Shown here: positions 56,141-64,000 of the stretch, one piece after another
Numbering within the stretch: position 1 is the stretch's first letter
Layout: each line of letters begins with the position of its first letter
NCBI RefSeq assembly: GCF_000427905.1
Contig: NZ_ATYX01000008.1
Coordinates: 156,840-220,839, forward strand
From: Thermocrispum agreste DSM 44070
Lineage (GTDB): Bacteria; Actinomycetota; Actinomycetes; Mycobacteriales; Pseudonocardiaceae
Length of the DNA stretch: 64,000 nt
Reading direction: 5' to 3'
The notes under the pieces: model-generated
The model's input: the letters and a program-made list of their open reading frames with translations, nothing else
The model's database searches: none
Told to the model about the DNA's origin: nothing
Made by a program: the position numbers and the translations under genes

Positions 56141-57133
56141 CTATCCGATCGTGGCGTAGAACAACATGCTCACGCACCACGTGGCGCCGTCGTCCGGGCT
56201 CATCATGGAGAGGACGCCGCTCGCCTTCTTGCCGCTCATCGTTCCCCCCAGGTCCGCGCGGACACCCGAGTCGATGTCCTGCGTCGCTTCGAGAACGATG
56301 TTGGCCCCGTTGTCCACCACCTTCTGCACGTCCTCCTTCAGGTATTCGGCGGCCGCGCAGAGCATCGCACTGGCACCTTCGGCGTCCCCGGCGTTCACCT
56401 TGTTCACGAACTCGGACATCGCGGCCTTGCCGACCGGCGGCGCCTCGTCGAATCCCCCTTGCGGACCGTCCGGCATCCCCGCGGGCGGCGCGGGACTTTG
56501 CCCCGGGTTCATCGCGGGCCCTTCGGCATGACCGCTGAGCCGGGCGTCGCTCCAGCACCACTTGTCACCCTGCTTGGTCATGATGCCGGTGACGTTCGCC
56601 GCACCCTTGGCCGTCACCGCGTGCACCTCGGCCATCGCTTCGGTAGGACCGGTTTCCCGGGCCTGGCCGGTCAGCTCCACAGACTGGATCTGCGGCACCA
56701 TCTTGATGACGTCGTCCACGTTCGGTCCGGTCTGCTGGCACTTCAGGCCGAACAGCGCGTCCACGTTCTTGTTGTTGATCTCCGCCACGATGCGCTCGGC
56801 CAGCGCCTGCGGGCTGGATGTGGGGTCGGTCTGCTGGCCACCGCCGCCACTGTCCTTGTTGCCGTCGGACTTCTCGTCGTCGTCGGAGAGGAAGAAGCCG
56901 GGGGCCACGAACCCGGTGATGCCGAGTGCGCCCAAGGCGATGACCACGACGGCGACGATGGTCACGATCACCGCCGTGTTGGACTTCTTCGGTGGCTGGG
57001 GTGGATAGCCGCCACCTGCGGGGAAGCCGCCGGTGGCGGGGTACTGCTGCTGGCCGTAGGGCTGTTGGCCCTGCCCTTGTGGGTAGGCGCTCTGCGGCTG
57101 GCCCTGGCCGTATGGAGCATTCGGTTGTGTCAT
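56141..57133 (-). CDS. Proline-rich single-pass membrane protein with two DUF4878-like domains
   Basis: A 330-residue protein. The cytosolic N-terminus (1-51) is Gln/Gly/Pro/Tyr rich with YPQGQG- and PYGQ-type repeats. A membrane helix follows PPQPPKKSNTAVIVTIVAVV (about 55-80), then GFVAPGFFL. A Gly/Asp/Ser linker leads to two extracytoplasmic NTF2-like domains: about 105-205 (SPQALAERIVAEINNKNVDA ... DKWCWSDARL) and 235-330 (MSEFVNKVNAGDAEGASAML ... ATWCVSMLFY). Each domain carries a Cys pair. ATG 57133 follows CGGAACGAG. Function unknown; such tails often bind cell-wall or division proteins. Confidence 0.82.
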   Translation of the reverse strand: MTQPNAPYGQGQPQSAYPQGQGQQPYGQQQYPATGGFPAGGGYPPQPPKKSNTAVIVTIVAVVVIALGALGITGFVAPGFFLSDDDEKSDGNKDSGGGGQQTDPTSSPQALAERIVAEINNKNVDALFGLKCQQTGPNVDDVIKMVPQIQSVELTGQARETGPTEAMAEVHAVTAKGAANVTGIMTKQGDKWCWSDARLSGHAEGPAMNPGQSPAPPAGMPDGPQGGFDEAPPVGKAAMSEFVNKVNAGDAEGASAMLCAAAEYLKEDVQKVVDNGANIVLEATQDIDSGVRADLGGTMSGKKASGVLSMMSPDDGATWCVSMLFYATIG

Positions 57134-57546
57134 CTCGTTCCGATCAGTCGATCCGATGAACTCGCGAACCGTGCGCTTGGCGATGGCACGAGCTCGCCGA
57201 ACGTGACCGCGAACCGGCCAGGGACTATCCGGTGACTGCCCTGGCCGTCGGCACCGGGAGGCAGGCCCCGGTCGCCGGCGCGCGGGCACCGGGGGTCGTC
57301 ACATGGTCCTCCACGTGCTTGCGCCACGAACTGTGCTGGCGGGTCAAGGAACGAATCTGTTCCTGATACCGCCGTGTCGGATTCTGCCTGGCGGCCGCGA
57401 GCGGCGAATCACGGACAGGCGAAACGTGTGCGCTTGCGAAGCGGCGGCGGTGATGAGCGGAACGCCCCGGGAGTGACCACGACGGCATCCACGGCGGGCG
57501 CCACCAGCGAGGCCGCTGCTGCGCGAGGGAGGCAAGCGCCGAGCAG

Positions 57547-57582
57547 CAAAAGGCCCGCTGGGTGCAGGGAACCCAGCGGGCC
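57547..57582 (-). terminator. Intrinsic terminator after the first GH25 gene
   Basis: On the minus strand GGCCCGCTGGGT (57571-57582) pairs perfectly with ACCCAGCGGGCC (57552-57563), then TTTTGC. It lies 17 bases after the muramidase stop. The remaining gap 57134-57546, upstream of the DUF4878-like gene, shows no gene. Confidence 0.92.
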
Positions 57583-57598
57583 GTGCGTCGCGCGGAGA

Positions 57599-58438
57599 TC
57601 AGCCGTTGTTGGCCAGCACCCGCAGACGCTCGATGGACCCGTTCCACCGGTCCTGGTCGATCGGGCTCGAGGTGTACTGCCAGAACGACCACACCGACCA
57701 TCCCGACGGCAGCGTGCCGACCGAGCTGCTGTAGCGCGCCACCCACAGCGGCACCGTCTTCTCCAGGCCGTGACCGCTGCCCACGCACTGGTTCCACCAG
57801 CTGGTCGAGGTGTAGATCACCGGCCACCGCCCGGTGCGCTGGTAGTACGTGTCGTGGAACTCCTTGATCCACTTCTGCATCTGCGCCTTCGTCAGGCCGT
57901 AGCACGTCGAACCGTAGGGGTTGTATTCCATGTCCAACGCGGCAGGCAGCGTTTGGTTGTCACGCGACCAGGCGCCCCCGTTGTCGGCCAGGAAGTTCGC
58001 CTGCGCTTTCCCGCTCGAACGGTCCGGCAATGCGAAGTGATAGGCGCCGCGGATGAATCCGCGGTTGTACGAGCCCACGTATTGCTGGGCGAAGTACGGG
58101 TTCTTGTAGGTGGTGCCTTCCGTGGCCTTGACGTAGGCGAACCGCTTGCCCTGGTTCCACCAGTAGTTCCAGTCCACGTTGCCCTGCCAGCCGCTGACGT
58201 CGATTCCGTAGACGGTGGCCGCCGCGGAGACGTCCTTCGGCGTCATCGGGCCGGCGTCCACCCGTTCGTGCTTGCGGATCTGCGAGCCCATCGGGTGGTC
58301 GTACTTGGCCACGTACCGGTCGATGTCGGCGGAGGTGGTCGGTGTCGCGGTGGCCGGTCCGCTGAACGCCACCGCAACTGCCACACAGCCCGCCGCGACG
58401 GCGGCAATACGCAGCCGTCGGGATGTGATTGTCTTCAT
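57599..58438 (-). CDS. Secreted GH25 muramidase (lysozyme)
   Basis: A 279-residue exported glycoside hydrolase that cuts the MurNAc-GlcNAc bond in peptidoglycan. The signal peptide covers about 1-31 (cleavage near ATA-TP). A linker precedes the GH25 barrel (about 77-275). Catalytic acids lie in YGIDVSGWQGNVDW and ALDMEYNPYG, and further conserved strands are FAYVKATEGTTYKNP, IRGAYHF, PVIYTSTSWW and WSFWQYTSS. No binding modules are attached. The ATG at 58438 follows GAGGACACTCCA. It is followed by its own terminator, so it is a single-gene unit. Confidence 0.95.
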   Translation of the reverse strand: MKTITSRRLRIAAVAAGCVAVAVAFSGPATATPTTSADIDRYVAKYDHPMGSQIRKHERVDAGPMTPKDVSAAATVYGIDVSGWQGNVDWNYWWNQGKRFAYVKATEGTTYKNPYFAQQYVGSYNRGFIRGAYHFALPDRSSGKAQANFLADNGGAWSRDNQTLPAALDMEYNPYGSTCYGLTKAQMQKWIKEFHDTYYQRTGRWPVIYTSTSWWNQCVGSGHGLEKTVPLWVARYSSSVGTLPSGWSVWSFWQYTSSPIDQDRWNGSIERLRVLANNG

Positions 58439-58559
58439 TGGAGTGTCCTCCGTGCCCTCGTCTTGTGGCGGTAGCAGGCCCGCCGAAAGTGATTCTCGGC
58501 GATAATCTTCCGCTTGTCAGCAGTTGCCGCAAATTTCTACTGCGCGATGACAGAGCGGC

Positions 58560-58585
58560 AGAAAAATTAATGGTGAATTACCATT
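58560..58585 (-). terminator. AT-rich intrinsic terminator after the second GH25 gene
   Basis: On the minus strand AATGGT (58580-58585) pairs with ACCATT (58569-58574), then AATTTTTC. It is 42 bases after the stop and unusually AT rich for this DNA. Confidence 0.65.
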
Positions 58586-58627
58586 TCTACACCCGGATGG
58601 AGTAGAACCGTGCGCGGTGCGTGGCGA

Positions 58628-59527
58628 TCACCACCCGGTGGCGAGTCTGCGCAACGTGCGCATCGAAGAGTGGAAGTAGTTCTGATCCCCCGGCAGCGAA
58701 CCGGAATCGGAGAACTGCCAGAACGTGTGCCGTTCCCATCCCTTGGGCAGCGCGCCGATGTAGGTGTTGTACCGGGCGACCCACAACGGACTGTGCGCGA
58801 ACGCACCGGAGTTGCCGGTGCACAGCTTCCACCAGCTGGTCGAGGTGTAGATGACCGGCAGCCGCCCGGTCCGGTCGGCGTAGACCCGGACGAACGCCCG
58901 GATCCACGAACGCATCTGCCGTTGGGTCAGGCCGTAGCACTTGTCCGTGCCGTAGGGGTTGTATTCCATGTCCAGCGCGCCCGGCAGGGTGCGGCCGTCG
59001 TTGCGCCACTGGCCGCCGTGCCGGACGAAGAACTTCGCCTGGGTACCACCACCGCTGAGGTCGGGCCGGGCGAAGTGGTAGGCGCCGCGGATCAGGCCGG
59101 CTCTGGCCGCACCGTCGTACTGCTGGGAGAAGTGGGGATTGCGATAGCCGGTGCCTTCGGTCGCCTTGACGTAGCTGAACCTCGCGCCCTTCTCCGAGAC
59201 CAGGTACCAGTTGACCTCTCCTTGCCAGCCGCTGACGTCGTTGCCGAGCGGCCGGTGCAGCTTCGGCGGTTTTCCGTGCAGCCCGCCCTCGTACTTGGCG
59301 ATCTGGGATCCCGCGTAGTGCTCGTCGGCGTTCGCGTAGGGATCCATCGGATGGGCGGTACGGTGCCCGTCCGCAGTGGACGGCCGTGCAGACACCGGCG
59401 CGATCGGTTCCCGAGGAGCCGACGACACCGCATCACCGGCAGCAGCCGTCGCGGCCGGGGCGAGAGCGGTGGCGATCAGCGAGCAACTTGCCACAGCGGC
59501 AAGGGCGCGTCGGACGGGCAGCAGCAC
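58628..59527 (-). CDS. Second secreted GH25 muramidase
   Basis: A 299-residue paralogue of the preceding gene. I start it at GTG 59527 because GAGGGGAGGGCCC directly precedes it and a good signal peptide follows (LLPVRRALAAVASCSLIATA). An upstream GTG at 59569 is possible. The linker (about 40-95) contains DPYANADEHYAG. The GH25 domain shows NDVSGWQGEVNWY, FSYVKATEGTGYRNPHF, IRGAYHFARPD, ALDMEYNPYGTDKCYG, PVIYTSTSWWKLC and TFWQFSD. The acidic residues of the active site are kept. It probably shares cell-wall turnover duties with its neighbour, but the two have separate terminators. Confidence 0.93.
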   Translation of the reverse strand: MLLPVRRALAAVASCSLIATALAPAATAAAGDAVSSAPREPIAPVSARPSTADGHRTAHPMDPYANADEHYAGSQIAKYEGGLHGKPPKLHRPLGNDVSGWQGEVNWYLVSEKGARFSYVKATEGTGYRNPHFSQQYDGAARAGLIRGAYHFARPDLSGGGTQAKFFVRHGGQWRNDGRTLPGALDMEYNPYGTDKCYGLTQRQMRSWIRAFVRVYADRTGRLPVIYTSTSWWKLCTGNSGAFAHSPLWVARYNTYIGALPKGWERHTFWQFSDSGSLPGDQNYFHSSMRTLRRLATGW

Positions 59528-59648
59528 GGGCCCTCCCCTCGGTGCAGCGGTTGCACGAATCCTTTTCACGATGAATCCGCTGCCCTGATCCGGCGACTCG
59601 AGGTCACCTGAAGGACTGACGGTCGGGCCGGCCAGGCATGCTGGGGCC

Positions 59649-60029
59649 ATGGCAGTGACTTCGGATCCAGTGCGCTTGCGGCAAGCCATGCAGGCCGTGG
59701 TGGAGTGGCTGGACGCCGACCCGGACGCGCCCGCGCCGCCCCGTGCCCAGCTGGCCGAAGCCGTGCGGCTGAGCCTGCGTGCCTTGGCCGCGGACGCGCC
59801 GGGGCGGTCGGTCGAGGTGCGCGTCCCGCCATTTGCGGCCGTGCAGTGCATCGAAGGCCCCCGGCACAGCAGGGGCACGCCGCCGAACGTGGTGGAGATG
59901 GCGCCGCGAACCTGGCTCGAGCTGGCACTCGGCCGAGTCCGGTGGCAGGAAGCGGTGGCCAGCGGTGCAGTGACCGCGTCCGGTACCCGCGCGGATCTGA
60001 GCGCGTGGTTGCCGCTGGTGCGGCTGTGA
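59649..60029 (+). CDS. Sterol-carrier-family protein (Rv0807-like)
   Basis: A 126-residue cytosolic protein with a SCP2-like fold, always close to purF in actinobacteria (Rv0807 beside Rv0808). Recognisable parts are PRAQLAEAVRLSLRALAADA, VEVRVPPFAAVQCIEGP, RGTPPNVVEMAPRTWLELA and GRVRWQEAVASGAVTASG. The last resembles the SCP2 ligand-pocket end. Role unknown. The ATG is 59649. It is separated from purF here by 3 kb with an XRE/DUF397 insertion. Confidence 0.85.
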   Translation: MAVTSDPVRLRQAMQAVVEWLDADPDAPAPPRAQLAEAVRLSLRALAADAPGRSVEVRVPPFAAVQCIEGPRHSRGTPPNVVEMAPRTWLELALGRVRWQEAVASGAVTASGTRADLSAWLPLVRL

Positions 60030-60307
60030 CGCGGCGGGGCACCGCGACCGCGTTCTTTCGGACCTTGCGGCTGACCACGTGCGACGCAATGCCGGGTGCC
60101 GGTGAGCGGCTCGAGTCGCGGACCGTCCGCCCACGGTCGACGCACCGAGTCCCGGCCTGACCAGCTCCCCGTCCGTCGGTTCGGCTGCTCCAGATCGCGC
60201 ATCGGGGAACGATCCCGGCGAGGCCGTTCGCCACGACGTGCTGGATCCGTTCGGCAGCCGCGTGGTCGTTCGCCGGGGCCGGAAAGTTCGCCGGGGCTCG
60301 AAAGTCC

Positions 60308-60600
60308 GTGATCCCTGCGCAGGAGCCGAATCCTCCGTGACCGCCTCGGCCAGCTCGCGGGTCGCCCCGTGATCCCCACCCAGGAGCTGGATCTGCATCG
60401 TCACCGGCCAGCTGTCCACCGGTACGCGGGATCCCCGGCGCAGGACCCGGATGCCACCACTGACCACCGCCTCCCGCTGCCTGCCCCTGCGTGATCCCGC
60501 ACACGACCCGGATGCCACCCTCAAGGCGGCCAGGGTGTCGCACCTGGCGCGACCGGCGTACAGGACCCGGATGGCCGGGCGACTACCACCCTGCATGATC
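60308..60600. repeat. Degenerate tandem repeat of about 60 bp
   Basis: Five diverged units start at about 60308, 60369, 60428, 60491 and 60548. Shared words are GTGATCCC, CAGGA(C/G)C(C/T)GGAT and GCCACC...GACC. Flanks 60030-60307 and 60601-60767 show nothing further. Confidence 0.65.
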
Positions 60601-60767
60601 GCGGCGGGACGGAGGTGCGTCGCCGGTGCCCGGCCACGGCGGACAGCGACCCGCAGGCGGCACGGGGGTGGGAGCGGTGGCCGCATCCTGCGACCGTCAC
60701 ACTGTTCAGCGATCCAGGTCACGCGAAGGGTCTTCGGTCGAGCTCGCTGCGTGACGAGTCGGCTCCC

Positions 60768-60795
60768 TTGACCGAAATGCCCGCTGCGGTACGCT
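60768..60795 (+). promoter_or_regulatory. Promoter of the XRE gene
   Basis: TTGACC (60768-60773), 16-base spacer, TACGCT (60790-60795). It fits a housekeeping actinobacterial promoter and lies 35 bases before the gene. Confidence 0.6.
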
Positions 60796-60829
60796 GAGTT
60801 GTCTGTCAACCGCATGCTGCGACGAAAGG

Positions 60830-61720
60830 ATGGCGATGCCACCGCAGCTCGGAGACGATGCCGAGCCGCCCCAAGGTGGTGGACCGACCGTCCGTCGGAT
60901 GGTTCTCGGCGCGCAGTTGCGCCGCCTTCGCGAGGCCGCCGGCATCACCAGGGCGCAGGCCGGTTACGCCATTCGTGGTTCCGAGTCGAAGATGAGCAGA
61001 CTCGAGCTGGGCCGCGTCGGATTCAAGAAGCGCGACGTCGCAGACCTGCTGACGCTGTACGGCGTGCACGACGAGAAGGACCGCGAGCAGCTGCTGGCGA
61101 TGGCCGCGGAGGCCAACAAGCCGGGCTGGTGGCACCGGTACAACGACCTGCTGCCCTCCTGGTTCACCGACTACGTGGGCCTGGAGGAGTCGGCGAGCCG
61201 GATTCAGACGCTGGAGATGCAGTTCGTGCCCGGCTTGCTGCAGACAGAGGAGTACGCGCGGGTCATCGCCTGCCACGGCCGCAAGGAGTGGATCAACGAG
61301 GAGGTCGAGCGCCGCATCGCGCTGCGCATGCAGCGGCAGCGCATCCTGTCCAGGCCGAACCCGCCCAAGGTGTGGGCGTTCCTCGACGAATCGGTGCTGC
61401 ATCGGCCGATCGGCGGGCCGAAGGTGCTGAAGAAGCAACTGGAAGTGTTGCTGGAGTGGACCAGCCAGCCGCACGTGACGGTGCAGATCCTGCCGTACGA
61501 GCGCAGCGGGCACGCCGCCGAGTGCGCGTTCACCATGCTGCGGTTCGCCGAGGCGGAACTGCCGGACGTGGTCTACATCGAGCACCTCACCGGCGCGCTG
61601 TACCTGGACAAGCCCGAAGAACGCGAGCCGTACAGCAGGGCGATCGACCGCCTCGCCGTGGACTGCGAGACCCCGGCAGCGAGCAGGGCGATGATCGAGA
61701 AGGCACTCGCCACCCTCTGA
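60830..61720 (+). CDS. XRE-family regulator with DUF5753 domain
   Basis: A 296-residue regulator. The N-terminal HTH_31 domain (about 22-80) has LGAQLRRLREAAGITRAQAG and GSESKMSRLELGRVGFKKRD. The C-terminal DUF5753 region (about 105-290) carries LEMQFVPGLLQTEEYARVI, EERRIALRMQRQ-like residues and VVYIEHLTGALYLDKPEE. This pairing with a DUF397 gene is a hallmark of Streptomyces and Pseudonocardiaceae and includes developmental regulators such as BldB-partner-type proteins. Starts at ATG 60830 or 60836; the second has better spacing to GAAAGGA. Confidence 0.92.
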   Translation: MAMPPQLGDDAEPPQGGGPTVRRMVLGAQLRRLREAAGITRAQAGYAIRGSESKMSRLELGRVGFKKRDVADLLTLYGVHDEKDREQLLAMAAEANKPGWWHRYNDLLPSWFTDYVGLEESASRIQTLEMQFVPGLLQTEEYARVIACHGRKEWINEEVERRIALRMQRQRILSRPNPPKVWAFLDESVLHRPIGGPKVLKKQLEVLLEWTSQPHVTVQILPYERSGHAAECAFTMLRFAEAELPDVVYIEHLTGALYLDKPEEREPYSRAIDRLAVDCETPAASRAMIEKALATL

Positions 61721-62318
61721 CCCCCACCCCGCAGATCACCGTGGTTCAGCGCCGAACGGTTGGCGCGAACCGCTCCGTCCGACAGACCTCGTGAGGATCA
61801 CTGCGGTCCCACGCCGAACGGCCTGGTGCGCGGTCCTTCCACCGACCAGCTGGTGAAGGCAACCGGCCGAACAGCTGCGCAGGCAACCGGCGCCACGATC
61901 ACCGGCCGACCCGCATCCCGGCCCGTCTAGACGCCTTCCATGGTGAAGTCGATGGTGCGATGCAATCCGTGGAGCGTGCGCCAGGTACTGCCAAACAGCC
62001 GGGACCGGCACCACGTACCGCCGCCCGAACGGCCGAATGACTCGGACCTGCCGTGCGGACATCCCGCCGTGGGGCCGATCCGCCCGCTTACCGGCCGCAC
62101 CGACTGTCCGCAGAGACGCTGATCGTTGTCCCGATCACCCCGCCGTCCGAGCCACTCGCCCCCACCGACATCGAGCCCGATTTGCCGGATTTTCGGCAGG
62201 CGGATGGCCTTTGCCTGGTGCTTGTGGGTACGCCGGCGGTGAACGACCGGGCAGGTTTATCAAAAAGTGGTGAAACTCCCCCGCATATCGTCTGTCGCTC
62301 TCCGGGTCGATCATGTTA
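61721..62318. other. Intergenic gap between XRE and DUF397 genes
   Basis: About 600 bases without a convincing gene. GATCAC(C/T)G and CGCCGAACGG recur about 62 bases apart (61734 and 61796), weakly resembling the 60-bp repeat upstream of the XRE gene. 62180-62310 is less GC rich. Confidence 0.4.
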
Positions 62319-62353
62319 CTGTGCGCTCGCACAGCCAGATGCACGTGCATCTG
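62319..62353. promoter_or_regulatory. Two adjacent palindromes upstream of DUF397
   Basis: CTGTGCG-CT-CGCACAG (62319-62334) has 7-base arms. The next base is followed by CAGATGCACGTGCATCTG (62336-62353), a perfect 18-base palindrome. TACTGT (62317-62322) could be a -10 box overlapping the first. They lie 36-70 bases before the DUF397 start and look like twin operators, possibly for the XRE partner. Confidence 0.65.
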
Positions 62354-62388
62354 CAACCTCCGAACGTGAGTCGGGAAGGTAGGGGATC

Positions 62389-62625
62389 ATGGCGAAGAGG
62401 GTGTACAACGGCATGCCGGCCACCGAGCTCGACGTGCAGTGGCGGAAGAGCAGCCGTAGCGGCGCACTGGGCAACTGTGTCGAGGTGGCGCGGCTCGACT
62501 CGGGTGCGATCGCGGTGCGGAACTCTCGTTTCCCCGACGGCCCCGCCCTCATCTACACCCCGGCCGAGATCGCTGCGTTCGTCCAAGGAGCCAAGGACGG
62601 CGAGTTCGATGACCTCGTCAGCTGA
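62389..62625 (+). CDS. DUF397 protein
   Basis: A 78-residue protein, one DUF397 domain: VQWRKSSRSGALGNCVEVAR, then AIAVRNSRFPDGPALIYTP and a final helix AEIAAFVQGAKDGEF. DUF397 proteins pair with XRE-DUF5753 regulators and are thought to act as their antagonists or small partners, sometimes as toxin-antitoxin-like pairs. The XRE partner lies upstream at 60830-61720, separated by 670 bases instead of being adjacent. ATG 62389 follows GGGAAGGTAGGG. The last 17 bases overlap the next gene. Confidence 0.93.
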   Translation: MAKRVYNGMPATELDVQWRKSSRSGALGNCVEVARLDSGAIAVRNSRFPDGPALIYTPAEIAAFVQGAKDGEFDDLVS

Positions 62626-62995
62626 GGAACCCGAGTACTCGACGCAGTTACGACAGCTCGTTGCGCGGGGCTTCCGCTTCGTCCACCCCACCGACGCCTC
62701 CGGTCAGCTGGCCGCGGTGGTCGGCGTCCGGGTGCACGACGGGGTGATCGACGTCGTGCGGCTGGAAGCCGAGGACGACGTCAGCGCCATGCGGATACCC
62801 GCCGACGAGGACGACGTGATGGCCCCGCGCCGGGTGTTGTGGCAGTCATCCGGCGCGGTGACCCGGGTGCTCGCCGATGTGCTCGAGCTTCCGGACGATC
62901 CCGGTGACCAGGACGACGACCAGGGGAACGTGGTCCGCGGTTGCTGGGTTCCGGTGGACCACCGGACGTCCAAGTGGGTCCCGGCCAGCGCGTGA
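62609..62995 (+). CDS. Conserved hypothetical protein upstream of purF
   Basis: A 128-residue acidic protein. I start it at ATG 62609, inside the end of DUF397. QLRQLVARGFRFVHPTDASG, VVGVRVHDGVIDVVRLEAED and DEDDVMAPRRVLWQSSGAV make an alpha-beta fold; the middle DDPGDQDDDQG is a flexible acidic loop. I do not recognise a named family, but similar proteins stand before purF in Pseudonocardiaceae as far as I recall. The frame is open upstream to 62267, but it covers the DUF397 gene in another phase and is rejected. Confidence 0.7.
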   Translation: MTSSAEEPEYSTQLRQLVARGFRFVHPTDASGQLAAVVGVRVHDGVIDVVRLEAEDDVSAMRIPADEDDVMAPRRVLWQSSGAVTRVLADVLELPDDPGDQDDDQGNVVRGCWVPVDHRTSKWVPASA

Positions 62996-63093
62996 CATGC
63001 ACGACTGACGCCGCTCGAACGGCTCCTGCGCGGACGGAACGCCCGTACACTGGCCTGGACCGGTCGCCTCCGTTCGCGCAGGAGCTGTGAGAG

Positions 63094-64000
63094 GTGTCGA
63101 GCACAGACGCTAACCATCTTGAGCCCGTGCCGCGGGAGGAATGCGGCGTGTTCGGTGTCTGGGCTCGGGGTGAAGAAGTCGCCAAACTGGCCTACTACGG
63201 CCTCTACGCATTGCAGCATCGCGGCCAGGAAGCCGCGGGCATCGCGGTGAGCGACGGCTCGCAGATCGTGGTCTTCAAGGACCTCGGGCTGGTCTCCCAG
63301 GTCTTCGACGAGAAGGTGTTGTCCTCGCTGGAAGGCCACATCGCCGTCGGTCACTGTCGCTACTCCACCACCGGTGGCGGCCGGTGGGAGAACGCCCAGC
63401 CGTCGTTCCAGACCACGCACGCGGGCAGCGGCATCGCGCTCGGCCACAACGGCAACCTGGTCAACACCGCCGAGCTGGCGGAGCGGGTGCGCGAGCAGGG
63501 CCTCGAGCCCGGCAGCCGAGCGACCACCGATTCCGACGTACTGACCACGCTGCTGGCGGGCGCCGCGGCGGACAAGGGTGTCGAGGCCGCCGCACTGGAC
63601 CTGCTGCCGACCGTGCGCGGCGCCTTCTGCCTGGTGTTCGCCGACGAGAACACTCTCTACGCCGCGCGCGACCCGTACGGTATCCGGCCGCTGGTGCTCG
63701 GCCGCCTGGAGCGCGGCTGGGTGGTCGCCTCGGAAACCGCGGCACTGGACATCGTCGGCGCCTCGTTCGTGCGCGAGGTGGAACCGGGCGAGCTGCTGGC
63801 CATCGATTCCGACGGGCTCCGCTCCAACCGCTTCGCCAACCCGAACCCGAAGGGCTGCTTGTTCGAGTACGTCTACCTGGCCAGGCCGGACACCACCATC
63901 GCAGGCCGCAGCGTGCACGCCGCCCGGGTGGAGATCGGCAGGCGACTGGCCAAAGAAGCACCCGCCGACGCCGACCTGGTCATCCCGGTGCCGGAGTCCG
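63094..64000 (+). CDS. purF: Amidophosphoribosyltransferase, 3' end missing
   Basis: First enzyme of purine synthesis: PRPP plus glutamine gives phosphoribosylamine. The window holds the first 302 codons. A short propeptide (about 17 residues, ending PREE) precedes the N-terminal nucleophile cysteine in CGVFGVWA, so autocleavage is expected. The Ntn glutaminase domain shows ALQHRGQEAAGIAV, VGHCRYSTTGGGRWENAQPS and GHNGNLVN. The phosphoribosyltransferase half begins with CLFEYVYLARPDT, where the cysteine is an Fe-S ligand candidate as in B. subtilis PurF. GTG 63094 follows AGGAGCTGTGAGAG. A possible -10 TACACT is at 63046-63051. Confidence 0.96.
   Translation, partial: MSSTDANHLEPVPREECGVFGVWARGEEVAKLAYYGLYALQHRGQEAAGIAVSDGSQIVVFKDLGLVSQVFDEKVLSSLEGHIAVGHCRYSTTGGGRWENAQPSFQTTHAGSGIALGHNGNLVNTAELAERVREQGLEPGSRATTDSDVLTTLLAGAAADKGVEAAALDLLPTVRGAFCLVFADENTLYAARDPYGIRPLVLGRLERGWVVASETAALDIVGASFVREVEPGELLAIDSDGLRSNRFANPNPKGCLFEYVYLARPDTTIAGRSVHAARVEIGRRLAKEAPADADLVIPVPES

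Overview
The window is high-GC actinobacterial DNA. Most start codons are ATG or GTG behind GGAGG-type ribosome binding sites, and coupled genes often overlap as ATGA or GTGA. Mycothiol synthase, a DUF397/DUF5753 regulator pair, a GlnR-type orphan regulator and purS/purQ/purL point to Actinobacteria, most likely a Pseudonocardiaceae-like genus (inference). From memory of Mycobacterium tuberculosis, gene order follows blocks of that genome: dusB, LCP, phoU, pstB, mshD, glnR, DUF2993, thiX, cysA, DUF1416 (Rv0823c to Rv0814c); purA, next gene, DUF3151, fba, mgtE (Rv0357c to Rv0363c); and purB, purS, purQ, purL, sterol-carrier gene, purF (Rv0777 to Rv0808).

Layout. 1-4.6 kb: 3' end of dusB, an AadA-like aminoglycoside adenylyltransferase, and a P450 divergent from a TetR-methyltransferase pair with a candidate shared operator. 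4.9-10.3 kb: diguanylate cyclase, LCP cell-wall ligase, phoU with a PHO box, a decayed serine hydrolase and a small membrane protein. 10.3-15.1 kb: phosphate transporter operon pstS-C-A-B-B on the minus strand, also headed by a PHO box. 15.1-20.5 kb: mshD, glnR, then a sulfur/redox operon (DUF2993, thioredoxin, DUF4395, sulfurtransferase, DUF1416) closed by a strong terminator. 20.6-27.7 kb: purA, a secreted nuclease, DUF3151, fba, a short-chain dehydrogenase and a DOPA-dioxygenase-like protein. 27.8-31.1 kb: a GNAT-like protein, a 28-bp tandem array, dnaB, and a DnaA-box cluster upstream of dnaB.

31.1-36.6 kb is the accessory-looking part. An XRE regulator with a Nudix-like region is coupled to an NAD-epimerase (frameshifted) and bracketed by 71-bp direct repeats. 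A broken SLOG-like nucleotide-binding gene and an Orc1/Cdc6-like ATPase follow, the latter behind an AT-richer, CTAG-rich stretch. 36.8-48 kb: dodecin, purB, MOSC protein, SAM hydrolase, TauE exporter, deacetylase-like protein, metallo-hydrolase, subtilase, reductase and L,D-transpeptidase. 48.2-51.4 kb: coupled purSQL. 51.6-53.9 kb: remnants of a regulator and a HAD hydrolase, then mgtE. 54.3-59.5 kb: exported proteins, including two GH25 muramidases and two related proline-rich membrane proteins, one with an amber codon. 59.6-64 kb: sterol-carrier-like protein, an XRE/DUF397 pair with two adjacent palindromes, and the 5' part of purF.

Two themes recur. Several genes are broken by single-base frameshifts or amber codons (9.1, 18.8, 31.8, 34.3, 51.9 and 55.7 kb). 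Many intergenic gaps hold short degenerate tandem repeats with different sequences (18.4, 24.4, 28.7, 37.5, 42.1, 54.0, 56.0 and 60.3 kb). No intact transposase, rRNA, tRNA or CRISPR array was seen.
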